Shown here piece after piece: positions 7,180-16,481 of a stretch of 64,000 nt of DNA. A program made the position numbers and the translations under genes. The notes below the pieces were generated by a model. That model did not search any database. It was given only the letters and a program-made list of their open reading frames with translations, and was not told where the DNA came from. The DNA comes from JAMXLO01 sp963832895 (lineage in GTDB: Bacteria; Pseudomonadota; Alphaproteobacteria; Acetobacterales; Acetobacteraceae). Numbering within the stretch: the stretch's first letter is position 1; every line of letters begins with the position of its first letter. The DNA lies in assembly GCA_963832895.1 (NCBI GenBank), contig CAWHVQ010000008.1, positions 1-64,000 of the forward strand. Direction: 5' to 3'.

Positions 7180-8400
7180 CTAGTGCCAGGTGACCGGCAG
7201 CGATTTCAGCGACCGGAACGTGATGCTCGGCTGATACTCCAGTCCCTCGGTCTCCACCCTCAGGTTGGGGAACCGCTCGGCCAGTGCCTTGAAGACCTCC
7301 TGACCTTCCACGCGCGCCAGGGTCGCGCCGAGACAGTGATGCGTGCCCGATCCGAAGGCGACATGCTGATTCGGATGCCGGCTGATGTCGAACGTATCCG
7401 GGCTGCCAAACGCGTCAGGGTCGCGATTGGCGGACGAAATGAACCACCGGATGCGGTCGTCTTTGCGCAGCACCTTGTCCCGCATTTCCACGTCCTGTGT
7501 CGCGATCCGCTGGATTGATACGACCGGCGAATCGTAGCGCAGGCATTCTTCGGTCGCCTGCTTGGCGCGACCGGCGGGGTCCTCCTTGAGCAGTGCCCAC
7601 TGATCGGGATGGCGAGTGAATGACAGCGTCCCGTTGCACAGCAGGTTGATGGTCGTCTCGTGGCCGGCCAACAGCAGCAGCGACGTGTTGACCAGCACCT
7701 GATGGCGGGTGAACACCCCCGCCTTCTCGCCGCGCGCCAGCACCGAGATGAAGTCATCGCCAGGATCGACGATGCGCTTGTCGACCAGCGGCGAGACGTA
7801 ATCGATCATTCCCCGCATGCCTTCGGTGAGGGGCTTCATCCGGTCATACTCGCCGCGCCCGATATACAGCAGCTTCTCGGCCAGTTGTCTGACGTAGGGT
7901 CGATCCGATGCCGGGACGCCCATCATCTGGGCGATCACCAGGACCGGCAGCGGGGTCGCCAGGTCCCGCATGACATCCATCTCGCCCTTCTCTTCGGCCG
8001 CGTCGAGCAGTTCCTTGACCGCCTCGCGGACGAAGGGCCGCCAAGCCTCCATTGACTTGGGAGTGAAATAGCCATGCATCACCCGGCGCATCTCCAGGTG
8101 GTCCGGACGATCGTGCTGGATGAACTGATCGCCCTGGTAGTTCTTCACGTAATCGTACAATCCGAGGTCTGATTCGTCGATCGCGGGATAGGCGGGCCTC
8201 GGGTCGTTCCTGAAGACTGCCGACGAGAACAGCTCGTGATGCCGCGTCAACCAGACCAGGTCGTCATGGCGCGTGATGACCCACAATGCGTAGGTCTCGT
8301 TCCAATGCACAGGATCCTCGTCGCGCAGGCGACCGTAGTAGGAGTAGGGATCCGCGATCACATTCGGGGTGAACAGGTCATCCTGAATTGCGGTCATCAT
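7180..8400 (-). CDS. Cytochrome P450
   Basis: Motifs run in order: the I-helix oxygen-activation motif LLLAGHETT, the K-helix ExxR in EECLRYDSP, and the heme loop FGSGTHHCLGA with the cysteine ligand. The start is set at ATG 8400 (MMTAIQDDLF) because an AGGAGGG ribosome site precedes it by about seven bases. The frame stays open upstream but without signals. At 406 residues it is a soluble bacterial class I P450. The downstream ferredoxin is its likely partner. The substrate is unknown. Confidence 0.95.
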   Translation of the reverse strand: MMTAIQDDLFTPNVIADPYSYYGRLRDEDPVHWNETYALWVITRHDDLVWLTRHHELFSSAVFRNDPRPAYPAIDESDLGLYDYVKNYQGDQFIQHDRPDHLEMRRVMHGYFTPKSMEAWRPFVREAVKELLDAAEEKGEMDVMRDLATPLPVLVIAQMMGVPASDRPYVRQLAEKLLYIGRGEYDRMKPLTEGMRGMIDYVSPLVDKRIVDPGDDFISVLARGEKAGVFTRHQVLVNTSLLLLAGHETTINLLCNGTLSFTRHPDQWALLKEDPAGRAKQATEECLRYDSPVVSIQRIATQDVEMRDKVLRKDDRIRWFISSANRDPDAFGSPDTFDISRHPNQHVAFGSGTHHCLGATLARVEGQEVFKALAERFPNLRVETEGLEYQPSITFRSLKSLPVTWH

Positions 8401-8674
8401 TGGCGTCCCTCCTGGTGTTGTTCTCTGCGTCGCCGCCGGCCTGCGACACTGACGGACGCGGCCAACGGGACAAGACACCCCGTCGGAACCGCCCGAGCGC
8501 GCTTCCTGGCGTTAGCTTCATGTCTGCGGCGGCACGCGGCCCCCGACTTCGATCCCATTGCAAGCACGGCACACGACCGTCCCCTGTCCAATGGATACGA
8601 ACTTTCAAACGCTACGCATCGCAATCTGCCATGTCAAACCACAGGCCCGGACGCGATCGGTGCTAATTTGCCGT

Positions 8675-9097
8675 ATGGACCCGCGCGATGTTTCCACCCT
8701 GCTTCGTGTCATCGCTTGTGGCGCCTCGATCATCGCCGGCGGGTGCAGCCAGGTGCCGAGGCCATTGCCCTGCGTACGGTTCGGCGGAGCACCGATGCTG
8801 GAATATCACCTGTTCTTTGGCCGCGCATCCGTAACCGATCCCGCGTGGGCTGAGTTCACTGCGCACGTCATTACGCCGCAACTGGCCGACGGGTTCACCG
8901 TTGTCGACGCGAACGGGCAGTGGATGAATCCCCTGACGCATCGGATCGTCGGTGAGCACACCACAATGCTCGTGGTAGCGCTGCCTGATGCAGCAGCGAG
9001 CGTCACCGCGATCACTGCGATCAAGAACGCCTATCGGGCGCAGTTTCACCAGCAGTCAGTCGGCACCACGGTCCATGTAGTCTGCGGTGCATTCTAG
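8675..9097 (+). CDS. DUF3574-like lipoprotein
   Basis: From ATG 8675 the product has a short hydrophobic signal ending in the lipobox-like IIAGGC. The mature part (YHLFFGR, TPQLADGFTVVDANGQWMNP, SVTAITAIKNAYRAQF, QSVGTTVHVVC) matches what I know of the DUF3574 family, small periplasmic or lipid-anchored proteins of unknown role. It is 140 residues long. It is divergent from the P450, and the converging GST ends six bases beyond its stop. Confidence 0.75.
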   Translation: MDPRDVSTLLRVIACGASIIAGGCSQVPRPLPCVRFGGAPMLEYHLFFGRASVTDPAWAEFTAHVITPQLADGFTVVDANGQWMNPLTHRIVGEHTTMLVVALPDAAASVTAITAIKNAYRAQFHQQSVGTTVHVVCGAF

Positions 9098-9102
9098 TTC
9101 CG

Positions 9103-9685
9103 CTACGCCGGTAATTGGTAGCCAATCGCGGCCTCGATCTCGATGGTCTTCCGCACCGCCGGCCGCGCCATCATGCGTTCGTAATGCGCCGAGAGATGCG
9201 GGAACTCGCCGGACTCCGTTCCGAGCATGCCGCGGAACCGCCAGAACAGTCGGAACAGATGGATATCGGCGATCGAGTAGCGCCCGACCGCCCATTCCTG
9301 ATCGCCCAACCGCTGTTCGGCGACCGTATATACGGCGCGAGAGTGTTCCAGACCTTGCCGCCGAGCCGGATGGATCGTCGCGGCGATGAACGACATCCAC
9401 GAAACCGTCCGCGCCTCGGCCTCGACATCGTCTGTCGGCAGCAGCCCAGCCCGCGGGAAGCGACGAGCGAGATAGAACAGGATGCCGGCCACCTCGGTGA
9501 GCGGACGGCCATCGACCAGCAGCGTCGGCACCTTACCTTCCGGATTGATCGCCAGGAATGTCGGATCGCGGTTATCCTTCCTGTGGAACGACAGCGGTCG
9601 AACTCTCGAACGGTGCACCGACCTCGTGCAGCGCGATGTGCGGCGCCATCGAGCTTGCGCCGGGCGCGAAATACAGTGTCAGCAT
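9103..9685 (-). pseudogene. Glutathione S-transferase, single frameshift
   Basis: The start MLTLYFAPGASSMAPHIALHE is a typical GST thioredoxin-fold N-terminus behind a GGGGAG ribosome site. The frame breaks at 9601-9608, where removal of one base restores FE-S/V-RPLSFHRKDNRDPTFLAINPEGKVPTLLVDG (the cis-proline VPTLL). The C-terminal helical domain contains QEWAVGRYSIADIHLF. Total length is three times 194 plus one base, so one insertion explains it. It is either a pseudogene or a sequence error. Confidence 0.8.
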
Positions 9686-9753
9686 CAACGTGACTCCCCG
9701 TTCCCTGGCAAGCGCAGCGAAGCAATCCCGGGCAAGTTGCGCAACTGTGGCAA

Positions 9754-10554
9754 TCAGCCAAACCCACACCCGCGCGCCGCCGCGGCGATGACGTCGAGCG
9801 AGTCGCGCGCGCCATCCGCCTCACCCTTCTCGAAATCTCCCAGGGCGACAGCCATCTGGTTTGTGACATGCGCGAAACACAACACATTGCGCCTGCGTGC
9901 GCGGGCGAACGCGTAGAGCGCCGCGGCCTCCATTTCCACCGCAAGCGCGCCATGTGCGCGCGCCGCGTTGATCGCTGCCTCGGTTTCGCGATATGGCGCG
10001 TCCGTGGTCCAGGCCGCGCCTCGGTGTATCGGCAGCGGCAGTGCTGCGAGTGCAGCCCAGGCACGATCCGCCAAAGCCGCGTCCGCATCCGCGAAGCTCG
10101 ACGGCGGCAGATAATGATGACTGGTGCCCTCGTCGCGCAGCGCGCGGTCGATCAATACGAAATAGGGCGTCGGTCCCATGGGCACGATCTGCCCGGCCGA
10201 CGTCATGCTGATCAGCAGCTGACAGCCCGATACGAAGACCTGTTCCGCGACCAGCACGGCGAAGGGGGCGCCGACCGCCAGCCCAACGACACCCATCGCG
10301 ACGCCTGCATGTTCGGTCTCGTCCATTTCGGTGTGATAGCAGGCCCATCCTGCGGCACGGCGAGATCGCCCGCCTGCGCGCAGTGTCCGCACGAGGTCTC
10401 CGTCGGGGTCCAGCACACAGACCGCCGGCACCGGCGCGGCGGACAGCCCGCGCTGGCGACGCGCCTCGCGCAGCAAATTCTCCGGCTGGAACACCGACGG
10501 CGCATGGTACGTCTTCGCTGTCAGGATGCTCGGTGGGTCGATCAGTTCGGCCAT
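9754..10554 (-). CDS. Nucleoside phosphorylase (uridine phosphorylase-like)
   Basis: The 266-residue protein has the purine/uridine phosphorylase family fold marks: GVVGLAVGAPFAVLVAEQ for the phosphate/ribose region, SGCQLLISMTSAGQI, and the signature AVEMEAAALYAFA, whose Met-Glu pair contacts ribose. Uridine phosphorylases, hexameric cytosolic enzymes, are the closest type. It is transcribed alone, 68 bases upstream of the broken GST on the same strand, and divergent from the molybdoenzyme operon. Confidence 0.85.
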   Translation of the reverse strand: MAELIDPPSILTAKTYHAPSVFQPENLLREARRQRGLSAAPVPAVCVLDPDGDLVRTLRAGGRSRRAAGWACYHTEMDETEHAGVAMGVVGLAVGAPFAVLVAEQVFVSGCQLLISMTSAGQIVPMGPTPYFVLIDRALRDEGTSHHYLPPSSFADADAALADRAWAALAALPLPIHRGAAWTTDAPYRETEAAINAARAHGALAVEMEAAALYAFARARRRNVLCFAHVTNQMAVALGDFEKGEADGARDSLDVIAAAARGCGFG

Positions 10555-10645
10555 GTTGCCTCCGCGCGGGTTGTAACGTCTGGATGACTAGCGAGACCAC
10601 TGTCCAGGCGGCGACCTGGTCGGTGCCGGAATGGGGAGACATGTT

Positions 10646-11248
10646 ATGCGGCCCAATCCACTGGACGACGCCGTCACCTTCCTGACGCAGCCCGGCTGGT
10701 TCACCCCGGTGTTCTGGCTGCTGCTGCTGGCCGCCATTGCCATCGCCGTGCTGGCCTGGCGTCACGACCCGGCACAGCGCACCCCGCGCAACCTCGGCAT
10801 CTGTGGTCTGCGCATTCTCGCGGGCACGATGTGGTGGCAGCAGACGCTGTGGAAGATCCCGCCCAACTTCGGCGGCTTGCAATACTGGATGCAGCAGGAG
10901 GCAGACCACGCCGCCATCGCCCTGCAGGGCGCACTGGTGCGTGACGTTGTCCTGCCAAATCTCTCGGTGTTCGGTCCGCTGGTCTACCTCTTGGAGCTCG
11001 CCATCGGCGTAACGTTGCTGCTTGGCCTGTTCTCTCGCGCCGGCGCCATGCTTGGCCTGCTGATGGGACTCAATCTGTGGCTCGGCCTCTATTCGGCGAG
11101 TGGCGAATGGCCATGGACCTACATGTTCCTGGTGATGATCCAGGCGTGGTTCGTCATCGACCCGCCAGGCCGCCTACTGGGCGCCGACGCCCTGCTGCGT
11201 CATCGTGGTGTCGCACATTCGTCCACTGTCTTGTCCTGGATCAATTGA
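10646..11248 (+). CDS. DoxX-like integral membrane protein (first gene of the eight-gene operon)
   Basis: About four to five hydrophobic segments (PVFWLLLLAAIAIAVLAW, GPLVYLLELAIGVTLLLGLF, GAMLGLLMGLNLWLGLY, YMFLVMIQAWFVI) with RILAGTMWWQQTLWKIPPNF resemble the DoxX / thiosulfate:quinone oxidoreductase small-subunit superfamily. ATG 10646 follows GGGGAG at 10633-10638. Its stop is directly followed by the next ATG. A role in quinone or thiol/sulfur redox chemistry fits the sulfite-oxidase-like enzyme in the operon, but that is an inference. Confidence 0.75.
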   Translation: MRPNPLDDAVTFLTQPGWFTPVFWLLLLAAIAIAVLAWRHDPAQRTPRNLGICGLRILAGTMWWQQTLWKIPPNFGGLQYWMQQEADHAAIALQGALVRDVVLPNLSVFGPLVYLLELAIGVTLLLGLFSRAGAMLGLLMGLNLWLGLYSASGEWPWTYMFLVMIQAWFVIDPPGRLLGADALLRHRGVAHSSTVLSWIN

Positions 11249-11968
11249 ATGCCTGCTGCAATGACAATCCGACGTCGCGCGCTGCCGCTGGTGGCACTGG
11301 CCGCCGTCAGTACGCCGGCGCTGGCGGAAACCGTGGATCTCTCCGTCACCTGCGACACCACGCTTGCGCCGGCGCTGCGCAAGGCCGCCGCCGCCTACAG
11401 GGCGCAATCCGGCGTGCGTGTGTTCGTGTTCCCCACCGGCCCAGGACTGATCCTGCCGCAGCTTGTACGCGATATTCAGAACGACATCGTGGTCACCCAG
11501 ACAGGTATTCTCGATCAGGCAGTGCAGGCAGGTGTAGTCGCGGTCGCCGTCCGTCCTCAGTGGCGCAATCCGCTGGTGATCGCCGGACTGCGAGATGAAG
11601 CGGCGATGACAGGTACTTTCGCCGCACCTGATCCAACTCCGGCGTCGGATATCGATGGAGCGGCCATCCTGGCGCGCCTCGACATCAAGCCCTCTCGCAC
11701 TCTCGGTGCTGTCGATACCGATGAGGTGGCATTCCTCCTGACCAACCGTGCAGCGCAGGCCGGAGTGCTGCACATGACCGACGTCCGAGCCGATGCGCGG
11801 CTTGCGGTGATCCGTCCGATACCAGCCGAGGTGCAGTCGCCGATGCTCTATGCGGCGTCTGTCACACGGTTGGCCAGGCGACCCAATCCCGCTGGCTTTG
11901 TCGCGTTCCTGGCCACCAAGAAGGCCACGGACGTGCTCACCTCGGCTGGTCTGGAGATGGCCACATGA
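11249..11968 (+). CDS. ModA-like periplasmic substrate-binding protein
   Basis: A signal peptide (RRRALPLVALAAVSTPALA, cleavage after ALA) leads into a domain with ModA features: SVTCDTTLAPALRKAAAAY, FPTGPGLILPQLV, DIVVTQTGILDQA, NPLVIAG. It is 239 residues long. No ABC permease or ATPase for molybdate is nearby, so it may instead deliver metal or ligand to the neighbouring molybdoenzyme system. It starts immediately after the DoxX-like stop and overlaps the cytochrome gene by four bases. Confidence 0.8.
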   Translation: MPAAMTIRRRALPLVALAAVSTPALAETVDLSVTCDTTLAPALRKAAAAYRAQSGVRVFVFPTGPGLILPQLVRDIQNDIVVTQTGILDQAVQAGVVAVAVRPQWRNPLVIAGLRDEAAMTGTFAAPDPTPASDIDGAAILARLDIKPSRTLGAVDTDEVAFLLTNRAAQAGVLHMTDVRADARLAVIRPIPAEVQSPMLYAASVTRLARRPNPAGFVAFLATKKATDVLTSAGLEMAT

Positions 11969-12639
11969 CACCGATTTACGACGAGCAGCGCCATCCGCTG
12001 TCGCGGCGCATCCTGCACTGGGTGATGGCACTATCGATTCTGGCGATGATCGGCAGCGGCTGGCGTATCTACAACGCCAGTCCGATCTTCGGTTTCAGGT
12101 TTCCGGAGTGGGCGACACTCGGCGGTGACGTCGAAGCTTCGTTGGCGCGCCATGGTGATCCGGGCGTCGCCTCCGCGATCGAGTGGCATTTCGCCGCCAT
12201 GTGGACATTGGTCTTCGCCTATCTGCTGTTTGTCCTCTGGGGCATCGTTACCGGGCATTTCTGGCGCGACTTCCTGCCCGTCAGCCCACGCTCCGTCATA
12301 CGCGACATGGTCGACGCGCTGCGGTTCCGGCTCGAGCATCGGCTGGGCGAGTACAACGCCGTGCAAAAGGTGGCGTATTGGGGAGCGCTCGCCGCGGTGG
12401 CGGTGATGATCCTGTCCGGCATCGCGATCTGGAAGCCGGTGCAGAGCTATCCGCTGGAGTTGCTGTTCGGCGGATTCCAGGGTGCCCGGCTGGTGCACTT
12501 CCTTGTGATGACCGGAATCGTATTCTTTCTGGTGGTGCATGTGGCACTGACCCTGCTGGTGCCTCGCACATTGCTCGCCATGGTGGTCGGTCGCGCCACC
12601 GAGTTACGCCATACTGTCACATCGGAGGACGCACGATGA
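11965..12639 (+). CDS. Cytochrome b561-type membrane subunit
   Basis: The 224-residue protein starts RHPLSRRILHWVMALSILAMIGSGWRIY, the first heme-binding histidine helix of di-heme cytochrome b561 / Ni-hydrogenase-type cytochromes. Further His-bearing helices follow (AIEWHFAAMWTLVFAYLLFVLWG, ARLVHFLVMTGIVFFLVVHVAL). It very likely exchanges electrons between the quinone pool and the molybdoenzyme encoded next, as the b-type subunit does in related SorT/MsrPQ-like pairs. ATGA overlaps on both sides indicate translational coupling. Confidence 0.88.
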   Translation: MTPIYDEQRHPLSRRILHWVMALSILAMIGSGWRIYNASPIFGFRFPEWATLGGDVEASLARHGDPGVASAIEWHFAAMWTLVFAYLLFVLWGIVTGHFWRDFLPVSPRSVIRDMVDALRFRLEHRLGEYNAVQKVAYWGALAAVAVMILSGIAIWKPVQSYPLELLFGGFQGARLVHFLVMTGIVFFLVVHVALTLLVPRTLLAMVVGRATELRHTVTSEDAR

Positions 12640-13340
12640 CGTTCGTCAGACGCCAGGCGCTGCGGGGTGGGCTGTCGCTCGGTGCCTTGACATTGCTCAC
12701 CGGCTGCGATCTGAGCGACCACGACGCGGTGCAGCGCGTTCTGGCGCGCTTCTCGCAGTGGAACGACAGGGTGCAGGCCGCAATCTTTGGTCCGAGCCGT
12801 CTGGCACCGACGTTTCCTGAAGCCGAGGCGGTGAAGGATTTTCGTTACAATGCATGGTACGGGCCGGACAAGGCGCCGCGCCTTAATCCTGCCGATTATC
12901 GCTTGCAGCTTGCGGGTCGGATCGACAACAAGCGAGCGTGGACGGTCGATGAACTCTATGCACTGCCCCAGACCACCCAGATCACGCGCCACGTCTGCGT
13001 CGAGGGCTGGAGCATGATCGGCAAGTGGAGCGGCACGCCATTGCGCACCTTTCTTGAGCGGATCGGTGCCGATACCACCGCGCGTTATGTCGGCTTCGAA
13101 TGCGCCGACGGCTACTACGAGGGCATCGACATGCCCACCGCGCTGCATCCGCAGACCCTGATGGCATTCCGTCTCTCGGACGAGATCCTGCCCACGAAAT
13201 ACGGCTATCCATTCAAGATCCGCATCCCCACCAAGCTCGGCTTCAAGAATCCGAAATTCGTCACCGCGATCTATGTCACCGACAAGCAGCCACGCGGTTA
13301 CTGGACGGATCGTGGCTACAACTGGTTCAGCGGCATCTGA
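12636..13340 (+). CDS. Sulfite-oxidase-family molybdopterin-dependent oxidoreductase
   Basis: ATG 12636 overlaps the cytochrome stop and follows GGAGG. The N-terminus (VRRQALRGGLSLGALTLLTGC) looks like a Tat signal with a lipobox, so a periplasmic membrane-anchored enzyme is expected. RHVCVEGWSMIGKWSG near residue 121 holds the single cysteine that ligates Mo in the sulfite oxidase / MsrP (YedY) superfamily. FECADGYYEGIDM and GYPFKIRIPTKLGFKNPKFV are further family marks. At 234 residues it is a catalytic domain only, without a dimerisation domain. Confidence 0.9.
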   Translation: MTFVRRQALRGGLSLGALTLLTGCDLSDHDAVQRVLARFSQWNDRVQAAIFGPSRLAPTFPEAEAVKDFRYNAWYGPDKAPRLNPADYRLQLAGRIDNKRAWTVDELYALPQTTQITRHVCVEGWSMIGKWSGTPLRTFLERIGADTTARYVGFECADGYYEGIDMPTALHPQTLMAFRLSDEILPTKYGYPFKIRIPTKLGFKNPKFVTAIYVTDKQPRGYWTDRGYNWFSGI

Positions 13341-13342
13341 AG

Positions 13343-14095
13343 ATGGATCGCGCAGGTACCTGTGCGATCGGCGTCATGGCAAAGGCGCCACAGCCCGGAA
13401 GGGCGAAGACCCGTCTTTGCCCGCCACTTCAGCCCACGCAGGCCGCGGAACTCAGTGAGGCCTTCCTTCGCGACATCACCGAGAACATCGCGTTGGCGTC
13501 GCGCTCCGCACCGATCCATGGCTGCATCGCCTATGCGCCGAAAGGTGACGAAGGGTGGTTTCACGGACATCTCGCCGATGGGACAGGCCTCGTCCTGGCT
13601 GACGGTTCGCCGGCGATGCCGCACGACGTGCAGGGCTTCGGCCGCTGCCTGCTTCACGCGGCGCGTGTGTTGTTCGATATGGGATTCGGCGCCGTCTGCC
13701 TGGTGAATTCCGACAGTCCAACCTTGCCGACGGCAGTGTTGCTGCAGGCCGTGCACTCGCTGTTATCGCCCGGCGACCGCGTCGTGCTTGGCCCGGCGGA
13801 GGACGGTGGCTATTACCTGTTGGGCATGAAACAGCCTCACGCACGCCTGTTTGCCGACATTGCCTGGAGCACGGACAGCGTCGCGGCAACGACACGAATG
13901 CGCGCGGTGGCGCTTGGTCTTGATGTGGTCACGCTGCCGACCTGGTACGACGTGGATGATTCAGCATCATTGAACCGGCTTGTCGCTGAAACCGCTGACG
14001 GTGGGATGGGGCTGCAGCCCTACACCGCGCCGGCGACCAACGCGTGGATCGAGGGCAGCGGGTTGCGTGGGCGCCTGAGTTTCGCCGCGCAATGA
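13343..14095 (+). CDS. TIGR04282/DUF2064 family glycosyltransferase-like protein
   Basis: CAIGVMAKAPQPGRAKTRLCPPL is the family's N-terminal nucleotide-binding motif. VNSDSPTLP carries the DxD-like acidic motif, and VVLGPAEDGGYYLLGM the third conserved block. The product is 250 residues, the family's usual size. Database names tie this family to arsenosugar biosynthesis, but the fold is a general nucleotidyl/glycosyltransferase (GT-A) and the real substrate here is unknown. It starts two bases after the molybdoenzyme stop. Confidence 0.85.
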   Translation: MDRAGTCAIGVMAKAPQPGRAKTRLCPPLQPTQAAELSEAFLRDITENIALASRSAPIHGCIAYAPKGDEGWFHGHLADGTGLVLADGSPAMPHDVQGFGRCLLHAARVLFDMGFGAVCLVNSDSPTLPTAVLLQAVHSLLSPGDRVVLGPAEDGGYYLLGMKQPHARLFADIAWSTDSVAATTRMRAVALGLDVVTLPTWYDVDDSASLNRLVAETADGGMGLQPYTAPATNAWIEGSGLRGRLSFAAQ

Positions 14096-15441
14096 CCGAT
14101 CCTGTGCGTCGCCTGACGATGTTGGCTGCCATTGGCGTGCTGCTCGTTTGTCTGGTGGCGTGCGGACTGTGGTTGCTGGGCTGGCAGCCGGTCGGTTTGG
14201 CCGATGCAACGCGGTTGGCCGTGTTCGTTACCGGTCTCTGCCTCGCAGGCGGGCTGTGGCTGCTCGCGGTGGCGATCGTCCGCAGTGGGCGTCTGCCGCC
14301 GCACACGATCTGGCTGGTGCTTGGCATCGCCGTGGCGATGCGGCTGGTGACCCTGACCGCGCCACCGATCTTGTCGTCCGATATCTACCGCTACGTGTGG
14401 GATGGCCGCGTGCAGCTTGCGGGCGTCAATCCGTACCGGTACGTGCCGGCCGCCGATCAGCTCGCATTTCTGCGAGACGCGGCGGTGTATCCGAACATCA
14501 ACCGCGCCGCATATGCGCCCACGGTTTATCCGCCCGCGGCACAGGCGATCTTCGCGTTGGCTGCCATCGCAACGCCGGGCGTGTTCGGCATGAAGCTGAT
14601 GATCGCGGCGTTCGACGCACTCGCCATGGTCGCGCTGATCCTCCTGCTGCGTGTCGCGGGACGCGATCCGGCAGAGCTGCTGATCTACGCCTGGCTGCCG
14701 CTGCCGGTCTGGGAGTTCGCCGGCAACGCGCATATCGATGGCGCGGCCGCTGGCTTGCTGGCTTTGGCTTTGCTGATCGCGGTGCGCGGACGTTCTATCT
14801 GGACAGGCATCGTGTTGGCCGTGGCGGCATTGACGAAGTTCCTTCCGGTGGTCGTGCTGCCGGCGTTCTTCCGACCACGTGACTGGCGGTTGCCGGTCGC
14901 CTTCGCGGCGACGCTGGTGGTCTGCTACCTGCCCTACGTCTCGGTCGGATGGCGGGTGCTTGGTTTCCTTCCCGGCTATGTCTCCGAGGAAGGTTTTGCC
15001 AGCGGCCACAGTGTCTTCCTGCTGGAACTGCTCGGCCAGATCATAACATTGCCGGCGTGGGCGCCCATGCTCTACATCGTGCTTGTGCTGGGCGTGCTCG
15101 GTTGTCTTGCCGCACGCTTCGCCTTCACAACGGAACTTCCCGCGGCACCTGGTCCACGTGTGCTGATGCAGGCGCGCCAGGCGGCGATCCTGGGTGGCGT
15201 ACTGCTGGTGGCGCTGTCGCCGCATTATCCGTGGTATCTTGGTTGGCTCGCGCCGCTGGCGTGTCTTGCACCGTTGCCGAGTGTGCTTTGGATGCTGGGT
15301 GCCGCGCCATTGCTGGCGCACGGCTCGTTCGAGTATCTCGCGGTGCCGGGCGCGGTCTACCTGCCGGCCGTCATTCTCGCGGCCATCGATCTGTGCCGTC
15401 GCCTGCCGGCGCCACCGCAAGCCCTACGGAGTGCACAATGA
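14092..15441 (+). CDS. Polytopic GT-C-type (mannosyltransferase-like) membrane protein
   Basis: The 449-residue protein has roughly ten or more hydrophobic helices. Its first external loop holds SSDIYRYVWDGRVQLAGVNPYRYVP, the acidic-loop signature of polyprenol-phosphate-sugar-dependent GT-C enzymes such as the alpha-mannosyltransferase families GT87/MptB. A donor lipid-linked sugar could be made by the DPM1-like GT2 protein encoded at the operon end. ATGA overlaps tie it to both neighbours. Confidence 0.8.
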   Translation: MTDPVRRLTMLAAIGVLLVCLVACGLWLLGWQPVGLADATRLAVFVTGLCLAGGLWLLAVAIVRSGRLPPHTIWLVLGIAVAMRLVTLTAPPILSSDIYRYVWDGRVQLAGVNPYRYVPAADQLAFLRDAAVYPNINRAAYAPTVYPPAAQAIFALAAIATPGVFGMKLMIAAFDALAMVALILLLRVAGRDPAELLIYAWLPLPVWEFAGNAHIDGAAAGLLALALLIAVRGRSIWTGIVLAVAALTKFLPVVVLPAFFRPRDWRLPVAFAATLVVCYLPYVSVGWRVLGFLPGYVSEEGFASGHSVFLLELLGQIITLPAWAPMLYIVLVLGVLGCLAARFAFTTELPAAPGPRVLMQARQAAILGGVLLVALSPHYPWYLGWLAPLACLAPLPSVLWMLGAAPLLAHGSFEYLAVPGAVYLPAVILAAIDLCRRLPAPPQALRSAQ

Positions 15442-16481
15442 CCGTGGTCAACGATCCGCGCCGCTACTTCGAGACCGTGCAGACGCGCGCGACGCAGGCG
15501 GAGGCACCGCCGGTGTGCCTGTATCTCGAGGTGACCAACCGCTGCAATCTGTTGTGCGAGACCTGTCCGCGCACGTTCGAGGCGCTCGAGCCGCCGGCGG
15601 ACATGAGCTGGGAGCTGTTCACCTCCATCGTCGACCAGGTGCCTGATGTCGCGCGTGTCGTCCTGCACGGTGTCGGCGAGCCGATGCTGGTGAAGGCACT
15701 GCCGCGCATGATCCGCCATCTGAAGGATCGCGGCGTCTATGTGCTGTTCAACACCAACGGCACGCTGCTGTCGCCGAAGAAGTATCAGGCGATGATCGAC
15801 ACCGGACTGGACGAGCTGCGGGTGTCGCTGGACGCGGCCGATGCGAAGACGTTTCTTGCTGTGCGGGGCAAGAATTTCTTCGAGCGCATCGTGCGCAATA
15901 TACGGGGCTTCACCGAATTGCAGCGCGCGACGGGTGCGGTGTCGCCGCGCGTTTCGCTGTGGCTCACCGGACTGAAGGAGACGATCGAGCAGCTTCCGGC
16001 GTTCGTTCGTCTGGCGGAGTCGATGGGCGTGCGGGAGGTATATCTCCAGCGGCTGGTGTATGACGAGACCGGCTACGGCCTGGCGCGTTCGCAGTCGTCG
16101 CTGTTCGAGACGCTGCATGCGGAGGAGACGCGCACGATCGAGGCGGCCGCCGCGCTGGCGCGCGACCTCGGCATTGCGCTGGATGCCTCTGGCGCAACCG
16201 AGCCGGGCCTCAGTCTGAAACGTCAGGATGAAACGCAGCCGTGGTCGGCGTGCCGGCGGCCGTGGTCGCTGATGTACTTCACCGCGCATGGCCGCGCGCT
16301 GCCATGCTGTATGGCGCCGTTTTCGGCGCGCGGATACGACAGCTATACGCTGGGCGATGCGACACAGCAGACGCTGCGCGAGATTTGGAATGGCGCGGCT
16401 TACCAGGACTTCCGCGCGGCACTGCTCAGCGACACGCCGCCGCGTCCGTGCGCAGGGTGCGGGATGCGGTGGAGTCTCTGA
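15438..16481 (+). CDS. Radical SAM / SPASM domain protein
   Basis: Residues 36-43 give the CxxxCxxC iron-sulfur motif (TNRCNLLCETC), followed by VVLHGVGEPML (GGE-like SAM-binding motif) and LDELRVSLDAA. The C-terminal region has CC..PF and CAGCGM cysteines as in SPASM domains that hold auxiliary clusters. At 347 residues it fits radical SAM enzymes acting on peptides or sugar/lipid intermediates. No precursor peptide gene is seen nearby; its location between glycosyltransferases suggests a glycolipid or nucleotide-sugar substrate. Confidence 0.88.
   Translation: MTVVNDPRRYFETVQTRATQAEAPPVCLYLEVTNRCNLLCETCPRTFEALEPPADMSWELFTSIVDQVPDVARVVLHGVGEPMLVKALPRMIRHLKDRGVYVLFNTNGTLLSPKKYQAMIDTGLDELRVSLDAADAKTFLAVRGKNFFERIVRNIRGFTELQRATGAVSPRVSLWLTGLKETIEQLPAFVRLAESMGVREVYLQRLVYDETGYGLARSQSSLFETLHAEETRTIEAAAALARDLGIALDASGATEPGLSLKRQDETQPWSACRRPWSLMYFTAHGRALPCCMAPFSARGYDSYTLGDATQQTLREIWNGAAYQDFRAALLSDTPPRPCAGCGMRWSL

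Noticed and set aside
9821..10909. A 362-codon minus-strand open frame
   Set aside because: It overlaps the nucleoside phosphorylase in another frame and runs into the DoxX-like gene. Its composition is Arg-rich and it has no family resemblance.
14020..15420. A 466-codon open frame on the minus strand
   Set aside because: It lies wholly antisense to the polytopic GT-C gene, is rich in Arg, His and Gln, and has no conserved motif. It is a GC-driven shadow.
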